From NCBI GenBank assembly GCA_002393575.1, contig DGSN01000024.1:290-25528 (forward strand): a DNA stretch of 25,239 nt. The letters run 5' to 3'. A program made the translations under genes and the position numbers. Origin of the DNA: Prevotellaceae bacterium UBA4361 (GTDB lineage: Bacteria; Bacteroidota; Bacteroidia; Bacteroidales; Bacteroidaceae). Positions 8,203-16,707 of this stretch are shown here, piece after piece. Positions within the stretch are counted from its first letter, which is position 1. Each line of letters starts with the position of its first letter. The notes below the pieces were generated by a model. It was not told where the DNA came from and searched no databases. It saw only the letters and a program-made list of their open reading frames with translations.

Positions 8203-9270
8203 ATGGAACTCCAAATCGAACCCCTCAACCTCCCTGGCATAGAAGCCAAACGACCTCTCATCATTGCTGGCCCATGCAGTGCTGAAACCGAAGAGCAAGT
8301 GATGAATACCGCTCGACAACTTGCCAACAACGGCATCAAGATTTTCCGAGCAGGCGTGTGGAAACCTCGCACCAAGCCAGGAGGTTTCGAAGGACAAGGC
8401 GAAAAGGCACTTCCTTGGCTGAAGAAAGTGAAGGAAGAAACAGGTATGCTCACAGCAACCGAAGTGGCAACTCCCGCACATGTGGAACTCGCAATGAAGT
8501 ATGGCATCAACATCCTCTGGGTGGGCGCTCGCACTTCTGCCAATCCGTTTGCCGTGCAAGAACTGGCAGACGCACTTCGCGGCATCGACGTGCCTGTCCT
8601 TGTGAAGAACCCCGTGAACCCCGACCTTGAACTCTGGATTGGTGCATTGGAACGCATCAACGGAGCTGGTATCAAACGCCTCGCTGCCATTCACCGTGGA
8701 TTCTCAAGCTACGACAAGAAAATCTACCGCAACCTACCTATGTGGCAAATTCCAATCGAGTTGCACCGCCGCATTCCATCCATGCCTATCATCTGCGACC
8801 CAAGCCACATCGGCGGACGACGCGACCTCATTGCTTCCCTCTGCCAGCAGTCGATGGACCTCGGCATGGACGGACTCATCATCGAAAGCCACTGCGACCC
8901 CGACAACGCATGGAGCGATGCCAGCCAGCAAGTCACCCCAGACATTCTTGAGTATATTCTCAACCTGCTCGTCATCCGCGACAGTCCCGTGACCACGGAA
9001 AACATCACAGCTCTCCGCCGCCAGATTGACGAAATCGACAATGGCTTGATTGAACTCTTGGCAAAGCGAATGCGCATCAGTCGTGAAATCGGTCAGTACA
9101 AGAAGGAGCACAGCATGACCATCGTGCAGACCAGCCGCTACAGTGAGATTCTCGACAAGCGCAGTGCTCAAGGTTCGCTCTGTGGCATTGACACCCACTG
9201 CACACGTCAAATCTTCGAGGCTATCCACGAAGAAAGTGTACGCCAGCAAATCGAAATCCTCAATAAATAA
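8203..9270 (+). CDS. Bifunctional 3-deoxy-7-phosphoheptulonate synthase / chorismate mutase
   Basis: Residues 1 to about 260 are a type I DAHP synthase of the short KDO8P-synthase-like class (AGPCSAETEEQV at 22-33, GVWKPRTKPGGFEG, GARTSANPFAVQELADAL, CDPSHIGGRRD). From about 266 follows an AroQ chorismate mutase (ALRRQIDEIDNGLIELLAKRM, then IGQYKKEH), joined in one chain. The enzyme thus performs both the first shikimate step (PEP plus erythrose-4-phosphate) and the branch-point conversion of chorismate to prephenate. In family members of this kind the mutase domain serves as an allosteric sensor; whether it does here is not visible. It sits 25 bases after the aminotransferase. Confidence 0.93.
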   Translation: MELQIEPLNLPGIEAKRPLIIAGPCSAETEEQVMNTARQLANNGIKIFRAGVWKPRTKPGGFEGQGEKALPWLKKVKEETGMLTATEVATPAHVELAMKYGINILWVGARTSANPFAVQELADALRGIDVPVLVKNPVNPDLELWIGALERINGAGIKRLAAIHRGFSSYDKKIYRNLPMWQIPIELHRRIPSMPIICDPSHIGGRRDLIASLCQQSMDLGMDGLIIESHCDPDNAWSDASQQVTPDILEYILNLLVIRDSPVTTENITALRRQIDEIDNGLIELLAKRMRISREIGQYKKEHSMTIVQTSRYSEILDKRSAQGSLCGIDTHCTRQIFEAIHEESVRQQIEILNK

Positions 9271-9285
9271 TCACAGGAAGAAACG

Positions 9286-10221
9286 TTGTCAGACTTTTTC
9301 TACTTCAGAAAAGAAGACCGAAGAGTGATTGTGGCATTGGCAATCGTTGCGGTGTTCTGCGTAGGAGTGATGCTCGTTGTAAACACCTTTCGTTCGAAAG
9401 ACAAAAGCAACACAACTTCTGCCGAGCATTTCACGCCCGATTCCATCATGACGCAAGAGGGACAGACAAGCGTGGAGGGCAAAGACAAGGCTCAGGCTCT
9501 TTCAGCAGAGAGAAACGTGCGGATTGCTCCTTTCGACCCCAACACCATCGACTCTGCCACGTTGGTGAGCTATGGCATTCAGGCGTGGAAAGTGAAGATC
9601 TTCATTCACTATCGCAATGCAGGGAAAGTGTTTCGCTCTGCTGACGACATGCTCGACACCTACGGATGGACGAAGCAAGACCTGCAAGCCCTTCTGCCAT
9701 ACGTTCGCATCGGAAAAACTTTTCAGAAGCAGGAACGGACGTCCACTCCTTTCGAAAAAGAAGAAAGAAGCAACGAAGAAACAGCGAAAAGGGATTCTCT
9801 ACGAAGCTACATGTCGAACAAATTCAAGGAGCACACACTCGTTGACCTCAACACTGCCGACACCACGCTTCTGAAACGCATCCCTGGCATTGGTTCTCAC
9901 TTTGCCCGCAGCATCGTTCGCTACCGTGAAAAGTTGGGCGGTTATCACCAAACGGAACAGCTCGTTGAAATCAAAGATTTTCCAATAGAGACGCTCGAAT
10001 GGTTCACCATTTCAACACCTATACAGAAGAAAATCGACATCAACAAGGCTGATTTCAAACAGATGGCATCGCACCCCTACATTGGTTACGACAACACGAA
10101 GCGAATCAAGAACTACCAACGGCTCTATGGCAACATCAAAAGCATAGACCAACTACGGTCGCTCCAGTTCTTCAGCGAAGACGAACTACAACGACTTCTC
10201 CCCTATCTTGAGGAATTCTGA
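9286..10221 (+). CDS. ComEA-like helix-hairpin-helix protein with N-terminal membrane anchor
   Basis: The 311-residue protein has a hydrophobic segment at about 15-32 (VIVALAIVAVFCVGVMLVV) and a long linker. Helix-hairpin-helix repeats follow: FDPNTIDSATLVSYGI, then VDLNTADTTLLKRIPGIGSHFARSIVRYR, then IDINKADFKQMASHP. Such HhH domains bind DNA without sequence preference; ComEA proteins bind incoming DNA at the cell envelope. The start is taken as TTG at 9286, with AGGAAG at 9275-9280; the first in-frame ATG lies inside the membrane segment. It has no evident link to aromatic synthesis, but it sits 15 bases after aroF-type gene and before tyrA in the same direction. Confidence 0.85.
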   Translation: MSDFFYFRKEDRRVIVALAIVAVFCVGVMLVVNTFRSKDKSNTTSAEHFTPDSIMTQEGQTSVEGKDKAQALSAERNVRIAPFDPNTIDSATLVSYGIQAWKVKIFIHYRNAGKVFRSADDMLDTYGWTKQDLQALLPYVRIGKTFQKQERTSTPFEKEERSNEETAKRDSLRSYMSNKFKEHTLVDLNTADTTLLKRIPGIGSHFARSIVRYREKLGGYHQTEQLVEIKDFPIETLEWFTISTPIQKKIDINKADFKQMASHPYIGYDNTKRIKNYQRLYGNIKSIDQLRSLQFFSEDELQRLLPYLEEF

Positions 10222-10273
10222 AAGCATCTTCCAAACAACCAATTCAAACACAAATCATTATACAACTCCAATC

Positions 10274-11050
10274 ATGAAAATACTGATTCTTGGTGCAGGC
10301 AAAATGGGTTCGTTCTTCACCGACCTGCTCAGCTTCGAGCACGAAGTAGCTGTTTACGACATCAACCCTTTGAAAATGCGCTTCCTCTACAACACACAGC
10401 GCTTCACAACAATGGAAGAAATTGAGGCTTTCCGCCCCGACCTCGTCATCAACGCCGTCAGCCTGAAATACACGCTCGAAGTGTTCCGCCAAGTGTTACC
10501 TTACCTACCGAAAGAATACTGCATCATCAGCGATATTTCTTCAGTGAAAACAGGCTTCAAGGAATTCTACGAACAAAGTGGATTCCACTACGTGAGCACT
10601 CACCCTATGTTTGGTCCAACCTTTGCCAACCTCGGCAAACTCAACGACGAGAACGCCATCGTCATCAACGAAGGCGACTACATGGGTCGTTGCTTCTTCA
10701 AGGACCTTTACGCACAGCTCGGTCTTCACATCTGCGAATACACTTTCGACGAGCACGACCGCACCGTGGCATATTCACTATCCATCCCATTCATTTCCAC
10801 CTTCGCCTTTGCTGCGGTCATGAAGCATCAGGACGCACCTGGTACCACCTTCAAGCGTCACATGAAGATTGCCAAAGGTGTGCTGAGCGAGGACGACACA
10901 TTGCTTCGCGAAATCCTGTTCAATCCTTACACGAAGGACCAAGTGGCGCAAATCCGTTCTGAAATGAAGGAAATCATCGAAATCATCGACACGAAGGACG
11001 AGGAACGAATGCAGCGTTTCCTCACAAAAATTCGAACAAACATCAAGTAG
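10274..11050 (+). CDS. tyrA: Prephenate dehydrogenase
   Basis: TyrA oxidatively decarboxylates prephenate to 4-hydroxyphenylpyruvate, on the path to tyrosine. The 258-residue protein begins with the Rossmann motif ILGAGKMGSF (about residues 4-13), then shows DLVINAVSLK, ISDISSVKTGF and STHPMFGPTFANL, typical of the family. It lacks a C-terminal ACT domain. The ATG at 10274 is chosen because the Rossmann strand begins there; the frame is open further upstream and would otherwise overlap the HhH gene. It closes the aromatic operon, followed by a strong terminator. Confidence 0.92.
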   Translation: MKILILGAGKMGSFFTDLLSFEHEVAVYDINPLKMRFLYNTQRFTTMEEIEAFRPDLVINAVSLKYTLEVFRQVLPYLPKEYCIISDISSVKTGFKEFYEQSGFHYVSTHPMFGPTFANLGKLNDENAIVINEGDYMGRCFFKDLYAQLGLHICEYTFDEHDRTVAYSLSIPFISTFAFAAVMKHQDAPGTTFKRHMKIAKGVLSEDDTLLREILFNPYTKDQVAQIRSEMKEIIEIIDTKDEERMQRFLTKIRTNIK

Positions 11051-11068
11051 TAGCCATGCCATGCAAAC

Positions 11069-11111
11069 GAATGGGGCTTAGTCGCAACACCGTGACTAAG
11101 CCCCATTCTTT
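11069..11111 (+). terminator. Rho-independent terminator of the aromatic operon
   Basis: A perfect stem of about 15 bp pairs AATGGGGCTTAGTC (11070-11083) with its complement at 11094-11107 across a ten-base loop, followed by TCTTTAT. It starts 19 bases after the tyrA stop. Confidence 0.85.
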
Positions 11112-11246
11112 ATGCGGGTTCGGACTCATCAAATTTCCCAACCTCGCACTTATGATTGTCTTGGGGAACAACAAGCGGAGAGGCTTCGAACGCTCTGACG
11201 ATTTCCTCTGATTACACTGAACCTTTCCTTCGATTCTACTAAAACG

Positions 11247-11334
11247 ACGAGCCTTCGGCGTTATTCAAGCGAGCCCTCGTTTGAACGACAACGAGGGCTC
11301 GCTGATTCAACAACGAGCCCTCGCGCATTTAGTA
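11247..11334. repeat. Array of four 22-bp-period repeats with core ACGAGCCCTCG
   Basis: Eleven-base cores start at 11247 (ACGAGCCTTCG), 11269 (GCGAGCCCTCG), 11291 (ACGAGGGCTCG, inverted orientation) and 11313 (ACGAGCCCTCG), exactly 22 bp apart, with unrelated 11-base spacers. Cores two and three form a hairpin with 12-bp arms. The array lies between the convergent ends of tyrA and recG. The remaining part of this spacer (11112-11246) shows nothing I can name. Confidence 0.8.
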
Positions 11335-11379
11335 GAGACAAAAGAACATTTCAGGCAATCCTCAGATATGATTCTCCCA

Positions 11380-13605
11380 TCACGAAATCGCTCCCCAATA
11401 GACATTCGACTTCCGCAATTCCTGCAAACGTCGCCACAGGATGGCATTGGCAGGATTCTGCTCTTCAGGGTCGTTGTCAAGCACTTCCTGTGCCAAATCA
11501 CGCGCTGCCTGAAGCACCATTCCATCACGGGCAAGATTTGCCACCTTCAAGTCAAAAGCCATACCGCTCTGCGCCGTTCCTTCCAAGTCGCCAGGCCCAC
11601 GGAGTTTGAGGTCTTGCTCTGCAATCTCAAAACCGTCCGTAGAATCCACCATTATCTGGATGCGCTTGCGAGTTTCCTGCGAAATTTTGTAATTCGTGAC
11701 CAGAATGCAAAACGACTGTTCGGCACCGCGCCCCACACGTCCACGCAACTGATGGAGTTGACTGAGTCCGAACCTTTCTGCGTTTTCTATCACCATCACC
11801 GAAGCGTTTGGCACATTCACACCTACTTCAATCACCGTAGTTGCCACAAGAATCTGTGTTTCACCATTGGCAAAGCGTTGCATCTCAGCATCCTTCTCAG
11901 CCGACTTCATCTGCCCATGCACCTTCGACACCTTGCAGTCGGGGAAAAACTCACGAATCTGCTCATAGCCATCTTCCAGGTTCTTGAGGTCGAGTTTCTC
12001 GCTCTCCTTGATGAGCGGATACACCACGTACACTTGCCTTCCCAAGTCGATTTGCTTGCGGATAGCCATGTTGAGACTCTTGCGATGAGCATCGAAACAA
12101 TGCTGAGTGACGATAGGTTTTCGTCCAGGCGGTAATTCGTCAATCACACTCACGTCGAGGTCGCCATACAGTGTCATGGCAAGTGTGCGAGGAATAGGCG
12201 TGGCAGTCATCACCAGCACATGAGGTGGCACAACATTCTTCTTCCACATCTTCGCACGCTGTTCCACACCAAATCGGTGCTGTTCGTCGATAATGGCAAG
12301 ACCGAGGTGCTGAAAAAGCACATTGTCCTCAATCACAGCATGAGTCCCCACCAGTATGTCAACACTGCCATCCAGCAAGCCCTCCAGCACTGCCTGCCGT
12401 TTCTTTCCCTTCACACTTCCCGTCAGCAACTCCACACGCACAGGCATATCACCAAGCATACCACGAAGTGTGTCCAAATGCTGTTCTGCAAGGATTTCTG
12501 TCGGTGCCATGATGCAGGTTTGGCAAGCGTTGTCCTTGGCAATCAATGCGCACATCAACGCCACCAAGGTTTTACCACTGCCCACATCGCCCTGCAACAG
12601 TCGGTTCATCTGTTTTCCGCTACCCATGTCCTTTCGGATTTCCTTAATGACACGCTTTTGCGCTCCTGTAAGCGGGAAGGGCAGATAATGATAGAAAAAC
12701 GAGTTGAATGCTTCGCCCACATGTTCGAAACGAATGCCATTGGAATTGCTGGTACGATTGCGCTTGTAACGAAGAATATTCATCTGCACGTAGAACAATT
12801 CCTCAAACTTCAAGCGGCTCTGCACCCTTCTCAACTGTTCCGCCGACTGCGGATAGTGGATGCCACGCATGGCTTCATCGCGCGAAGGGAAATGATAACG
12901 CTCCACGATGTAAGGCGGCAATGTCTCAGGCAAAGGCTGGTCGAGCATCTGCAACAACTTGGCAGTGAGCTTTGCCACAACTGACGAATTCATTCCCCGC
13001 TTCTTCATCACATCCGAAGTGTTATAAGCAGGACGGAGCGATGGTGACGACAAAACAGATGGCGCATTGCCCTGCTGTGCGGATGTATTCGAAGCAAGCA
13101 AGTGGGCATTCAGCAGCATGTCGTCCACATCCATATCTTCGGAAGAAAAAAGACTTTGCTGATGGGCATCATAACGAATCTGCCCCGCGTCGTCAGGTGC
13201 TTTTTCTATCTCTGGATGCGCAATCTGAAAGCGACCTTTGAATATGGTAGGTTTGCCAAATACCACATAGCGACGATGGCAATCGTAAGTCTGGGAAATA
13301 TACTTGGCACCTTGAAACCACACCAAATCTACCACACCCGTTCCATCCGAGAAATGGGCAATCAGTCGAGTCTTACGCCCTGTTCCGTCCGTCTCAAACG
13401 AGAGAATTTCACCAACAATCTGCACGTAGGGCATATTGCCAGTGATTTCGCAAATTCGATAGAAATGGGTGCGGTCAACATACTTGTAGGGGAAATACTC
13501 CAGCAAATCCCCCACCGTCTTGATGTTGAGTTCCTTTCCTAAGATGTCGGCACGCTGCGGGCCTACACCTTGCAGATATTTGATGTCTTGGTCAAGTCGT
13601 AGCAT
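11380..13605 (-). CDS. recG: ATP-dependent DNA helicase RecG
   Basis: RecG reverses stalled replication forks and processes Holliday junctions. The 741-residue protein has the N-terminal wedge/OB region (LQGVGPQRADILGKELNI), Walker A GDVGSGKT (339-346), DEQH box followed by RFGVEQR (440-450), TATPIPRTLAMTLYGDLDVS, and the C-terminal motifs LVATTVIEVGVNVPNA and QLRGRVGRG. A low-complexity insert of about 50 residues (147-197, rich in Ser, Asp, Asn) lies after the OB domain region. The ATG at 13605 is chosen over upstream non-ATG codons because the -7 box at 13625-13618 is so close; the mRNA leader would be only a few bases long. Confidence 0.95.
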   Translation of the reverse strand: MLRLDQDIKYLQGVGPQRADILGKELNIKTVGDLLEYFPYKYVDRTHFYRICEITGNMPYVQIVGEILSFETDGTGRKTRLIAHFSDGTGVVDLVWFQGAKYISQTYDCHRRYVVFGKPTIFKGRFQIAHPEIEKAPDDAGQIRYDAHQQSLFSSEDMDVDDMLLNAHLLASNTSAQQGNAPSVLSSPSLRPAYNTSDVMKKRGMNSSVVAKLTAKLLQMLDQPLPETLPPYIVERYHFPSRDEAMRGIHYPQSAEQLRRVQSRLKFEELFYVQMNILRYKRNRTSNSNGIRFEHVGEAFNSFFYHYLPFPLTGAQKRVIKEIRKDMGSGKQMNRLLQGDVGSGKTLVALMCALIAKDNACQTCIMAPTEILAEQHLDTLRGMLGDMPVRVELLTGSVKGKKRQAVLEGLLDGSVDILVGTHAVIEDNVLFQHLGLAIIDEQHRFGVEQRAKMWKKNVVPPHVLVMTATPIPRTLAMTLYGDLDVSVIDELPPGRKPIVTQHCFDAHRKSLNMAIRKQIDLGRQVYVVYPLIKESEKLDLKNLEDGYEQIREFFPDCKVSKVHGQMKSAEKDAEMQRFANGETQILVATTVIEVGVNVPNASVMVIENAERFGLSQLHQLRGRVGRGAEQSFCILVTNYKISQETRKRIQIMVDSTDGFEIAEQDLKLRGPGDLEGTAQSGMAFDLKVANLARDGMVLQAARDLAQEVLDNDPEEQNPANAILWRRLQELRKSNVYWGAIS

Positions 13606-13617
13606 AATCTCTGGTTG

Positions 13618-13625
13618 CAAAGTTA
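13618..13625 (-). promoter_or_regulatory. -7 promoter box of recG
   Basis: On the minus strand GTGC-TAACTTTG-C matches the Bacteroidetes -7 consensus TAnnTTTG exactly. It ends 12 bases before the recG ATG, so the transcript is nearly leaderless. A clear -33 TTG at the right spacing is not seen. Confidence 0.6.
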
Positions 13626-13734
13626 GCACTTTTTATCCAAAAAACTCCATTCAAGCCCTCTTTCTTCTTATGCCAAAACAAAAAGCTGCTCGACAGAACT
13701 GCCTTTGCAGCCTATCGAACAGCCAACTTTATAA

Positions 13735-13755
13735 GTAGAGGCGACACTCGCCTAC
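13735..13755 (-). terminator. Weak hairpin after nagB
   Basis: Six-base arms AGGCGA and TCGCCT (13739-13753) with a three-base loop, extendable by flanking GTAG/CTAC pairs, lie 10 bases past the nagB stop. There is no T-run on either side, so termination is only a possibility. Confidence 0.3.
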
Positions 13756-13765
13756 GACTTCATCA

Positions 13766-14557
13766 TTAGAGGTTTCCCTTTTCCTTCTCCATGAAATACT
13801 TGTGCGTAGATGCCATCAACTCATCTGTTGCCTCTTCATCGCAAACGATGATAGCATGCTGGTGCATCTGAATAGCACTGATAGTCCAGACGTGAGTGAT
13901 AGGCAGCTCAATAGCGTGCTTCAAAGCACGAGCCTTGTTGTGGCCGTTGGCAACAATCATCACCTCGCGAGCAGCCATCACAGTACCCACACCCACAGTG
14001 AGAGCCTGCTTTGGCACCTTGGTAACGTCGTTGTCGAAGAAACGGCTGTTTGCCACGATGGTGTCGTATGCCAAAGTCTTGATACGAGTCTTAGAACCCA
14101 GTGAAGAGAAAGGTTCGTTGAAAGCAATGTGACCATCAGGACCGATACCACCCATGAAGAGGTCGATGCCGCCAACAGCCTCGATAGCTTTCTCGTATGC
14201 ATCACACTCAGCAATGAGGTCTGGAGCATTACCATTCAAGATATGCACATTCTCCTTCTTGATGTCAATATGATTGAAGAAATTCTTCCACATGAAACTG
14301 TGATAGCTCTCTGGATGATCCTCTGGCAAACCAACATATTCATCCATGTTGAATGTAACAACATTCTGGAAACTAACCTTTCCAGCCTGGTTCATCTCAA
14401 TCAGCTTACGATAAAGGCCAAGAGGAGAACTACCTGTAGGACATCCCAAAACGAAAGGTTTCTCAGGAGTAGGATTAGCGTCGTTGATTCTTTTTGCTAC
14501 ATACTCTGCAGCCCAACGCGACATCTCCTCATAATTAGGTTCAATAATAACTCGCAT
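13766..14557 (-). CDS. nagB: Glucosamine-6-phosphate deaminase
   Basis: NagB converts glucosamine-6-phosphate to fructose-6-phosphate and ammonia, linking amino-sugar use to glycolysis. The 263-residue protein keeps the residues of the E. coli enzyme at the same numbers: Asp72 in NMDEYVGL, Asp141 and His143 in DGHIAFNEP, and Glu148. The phosphate-binding TGSSPLGLY lies at 41-49. The family's usual length is about 265. It stands alone on the minus strand, divergent from gdhA; the ammonia it yields could be fixed or exchanged through glutamate dehydrogenase, though that link is inference. Confidence 0.95.
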   Translation of the reverse strand: MRVIIEPNYEEMSRWAAEYVAKRINDANPTPEKPFVLGCPTGSSPLGLYRKLIEMNQAGKVSFQNVVTFNMDEYVGLPEDHPESYHSFMWKNFFNHIDIKKENVHILNGNAPDLIAECDAYEKAIEAVGGIDLFMGGIGPDGHIAFNEPFSSLGSKTRIKTLAYDTIVANSRFFDNDVTKVPKQALTVGVGTVMAAREVMIVANGHNKARALKHAIELPITHVWTISAIQMHQHAIIVCDEEATDELMASTHKYFMEKEKGNL

Positions 14558-14721
14558 AGTTTTCTTTTTTTTTATTAAAATTGATTAATACTATTGTATG
14601 TTCTTTATTATATTTAATAAGGTATCATCCATAACGGATTAACTCCAGAACTTACATTTCAGAAACAGAAAAAATCCTCCCATCCGAATCCATACTTTTT
14701 TTCCGTTTTCTTTAGCGGTTG

Positions 14722-14729
14722 CAAAGTTA
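14722..14729 (-). promoter_or_regulatory. -7 promoter box of nagB
   Basis: Minus-strand TAACTTTG followed by CAACC matches the group consensus. It would give a leader of about 160 bases before the nagB ATG. The interval 14558-14900 is otherwise very AT-rich with several T and A runs and no supportable gene. Confidence 0.55.
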
Positions 14730-14903
14730 TAAAAATTTGAAAAAACATGAAAAAAAAATGCTTTTTTTTCGCTTTTGCTATCAAAAAGTTTAGTTATTTT
14801 CTCAAAAAACCGCGTTTTTGACCTCCAAAACGTCGTTTTTTTCGTTACAAAATGATTTTTTGTTATATTTTTTGAATAAAAACTATTTTTTTGTAAGTTT
14901 TTT

Positions 14904-14933
14904 TTGAGGTTTTCAAGAAAAGTGCTAACTTTG
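14904..14933 (+). promoter_or_regulatory. Promoter of gdhA
   Basis: TTG at 14904-14906 is followed after 19 bases by TAACTTTG (14926-14933), a perfect -33/-7 pair for this phylum. The transcript would start near 14940 and have a leader of about 275 bases before the gdhA ATG at 15216. I see no leader peptide, riboswitch fold or terminator in this leader. Confidence 0.7.
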
Positions 14934-15215
14934 TGCCCGCAAACATAAGTCAAAAGAGCATTCCTTCGGATTCGCCCACAGAATATGACGAATGTTGCTT
15001 CAAACTCAACAATGCAAACAAAAGGCAAGCAAATAGCCACAACGCAAGTGCAAAATGTTAGAAGGGAGCAAATGAAAAAAGAGAAGATTTGAGCCAAGAA
15101 AGCCAAGATATGAGATAAGACCAAACATCTTCTTTCATCAATCTTCATTCATCTTTCAACAGACAAATTTTAATCATTCAACAATAACCATTAAAAAAAG
15201 AAAAAAATCAGTTTT

Positions 15216-16553
15216 ATGGACGCAAAAAAAGTATTGGCAGACCTCCAACGTCGCTTTCCAAACGAACCTGAATACCATCAGGCAGTAGCAGAAGTTCTTG
15301 GCACTATCGAGGAAGAATACAACAAGCACCCCGAGTTCGACAAGATGAACCTCATCGAGCGCCTTTGTATTCCAGATAGAGTTTATCAGTTCCGTGTCAC
15401 TTGGATGGACGACAAGGGTAACTACCAGACAAACATGGGCTACCGCGTTCAGCACAACAACGCCATTGGTCCTTACAAAGGCGGCATCCGCTTCCACAGT
15501 TCCGTTAACCTCGGAATCCTGAAGTTCCTCGCATTCGAGCAGACATTCAAGAACTCACTCACCACGCTTCCTATGGGCGGTGGCAAAGGTGGTTCCGACT
15601 TCTCTCCTCGTGGCAAGAGCAACGCTGAAGTGATGCGTTTCTGCCAGGCATTCATGCTTGAACTCACACGCCACATCGGTCCAGACATCGACGTACCAGC
15701 AGGCGACATCGGTGTAGGTGGTCGCGAAGTAGGCTACATGTTTGGTATGTACAAGAAACTCACTCGTGAGTTCTCTGGTGTGCTCACTGGCAAGGGACTC
15801 GAATTTGGTGGTTCACTCATCCGTCCTGAAGCTACAGGTTACGGTACAGTATATTTCCTCCGTGCTATGCTCCGCACAAAGGGCGACACCATCGAAGGTA
15901 AGAAAGTGCTCATCTCTGGTGCTGGTAACGTTGCACAGTACGCAGCAGAGAAGGTGCTCCAGCTCGGTGGTCAGGTCATGACAATGTCCGACTCAGATGG
16001 CTACATCTACGACCCAGATGGCATCGACCGCGAGAAGCTTGACTACATCATGGAACTGAAGAACGTTTATCGTGGACGTATCCGCGAATACGCAGAGAAA
16101 TATCCTTCAGCAAAATATGTTGCAGGTGCTAAGCCTTGGTTCGAGAAGGCAGACATCGCTCTTCCTTGCGCTACTCAGAACGAGCTCAACGAAGAGGCTG
16201 CAAAGGCACTCGTTGCCAATGGTGTCATCGCCATTTGCGAAGGTGCAAACATGCCAACCACTCCTGAAGCTATCAAGGTTATCCAGGATGCTAAGCTCCT
16301 CTACTCTCCAGGTAAGGCTTCCAACGCAGGTGGTGTGTCCGTATCAGGTCTCGAAATGAGCCAGAACTCAGAGCGTCTCTCTTGGAGTTCAGAAGAAGTT
16401 GACGCTAAGTTGCTCTGGATCATGGAGAACATCCACGAGAACTGCGTGAAGTACGGTACAGAAGCTGATGGCTATGTCAACTACGTGAAGGGCGCTAACA
16501 TCGCCGGCTTCATGAAAGTTGCTAAGGCTATGATGGCTCAAGGAATTGTATAA
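15216..16553 (+). CDS. gdhA: NADP-type glutamate dehydrogenase
   Basis: GdhA interconverts 2-oxoglutarate plus ammonia and glutamate. The 445-residue protein shows the hexameric-type motifs: YRVQHNNAIGPYKGGIRFH, LPMGGGKGGSDFSPRGKS with the catalytic lysine region, DVPAGDIGVGGREVGYM, and the Rossmann region VLISGAGNVAQYAAEKVLQLG. Length fits the short hexameric class, usually NADPH-dependent and biosynthetic; the cofactor choice is inferred from class. Codon use is strongly biased, as expected for a highly expressed gene. It has its own promoter and terminator. Confidence 0.95.
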   Translation: MDAKKVLADLQRRFPNEPEYHQAVAEVLGTIEEEYNKHPEFDKMNLIERLCIPDRVYQFRVTWMDDKGNYQTNMGYRVQHNNAIGPYKGGIRFHSSVNLGILKFLAFEQTFKNSLTTLPMGGGKGGSDFSPRGKSNAEVMRFCQAFMLELTRHIGPDIDVPAGDIGVGGREVGYMFGMYKKLTREFSGVLTGKGLEFGGSLIRPEATGYGTVYFLRAMLRTKGDTIEGKKVLISGAGNVAQYAAEKVLQLGGQVMTMSDSDGYIYDPDGIDREKLDYIMELKNVYRGRIREYAEKYPSAKYVAGAKPWFEKADIALPCATQNELNEEAAKALVANGVIAICEGANMPTTPEAIKVIQDAKLLYSPGKASNAGGVSVSGLEMSQNSERLSWSSEEVDAKLLWIMENIHENCVKYGTEADGYVNYVKGANIAGFMKVAKAMMAQGIV

Positions 16554-16594
16554 CAGAGACAACACAAAAACAACTTTTTTAAATCTTTCATAGC

Positions 16595-16630
16595 GAAATG
16601 GCATCCGAAGTGATTTCGGGTGTCATTTTT
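16595..16630 (+). terminator. Terminator after gdhA
   Basis: AAATGGCATCCGAA (16596-16609) pairs with TTCGGGTGTCATTT (16615-16628) with two G-U pairs and a five-base loop, followed by a short T-run. It lies about 40 bases past the gdhA stop. The rest of the spacer to the comF end (16708) holds nothing clear. Confidence 0.75.
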
Positions 16631-16707
16631 TGTTGCATATCCTCACATTCAGCGTTCTCCTCCCAGTTCTCACGAAGTCAAGTGTTCAGCGTTTTTCCGC
16701 TGAATCC

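Noticed and set aside
11247..11334. CRISPR-like array
   Set aside because: The repeats are only 11 bp, spacers 11 bp, one unit is inverted, and no cas gene is in sight. The same applies to 24149-24236 and 24329-24404.
11281..12135. A 284-codon plus-strand frame opposite recG
   Set aside because: It starts within the 22-bp array, is antisense to conserved helicase motifs, and shows no domain.
14639..15148. A 169-codon minus-strand frame rich in Phe, Lys and Ile upstream of gdhA
   Set aside because: It covers A/T runs and both divergent promoter regions, and has no motif.
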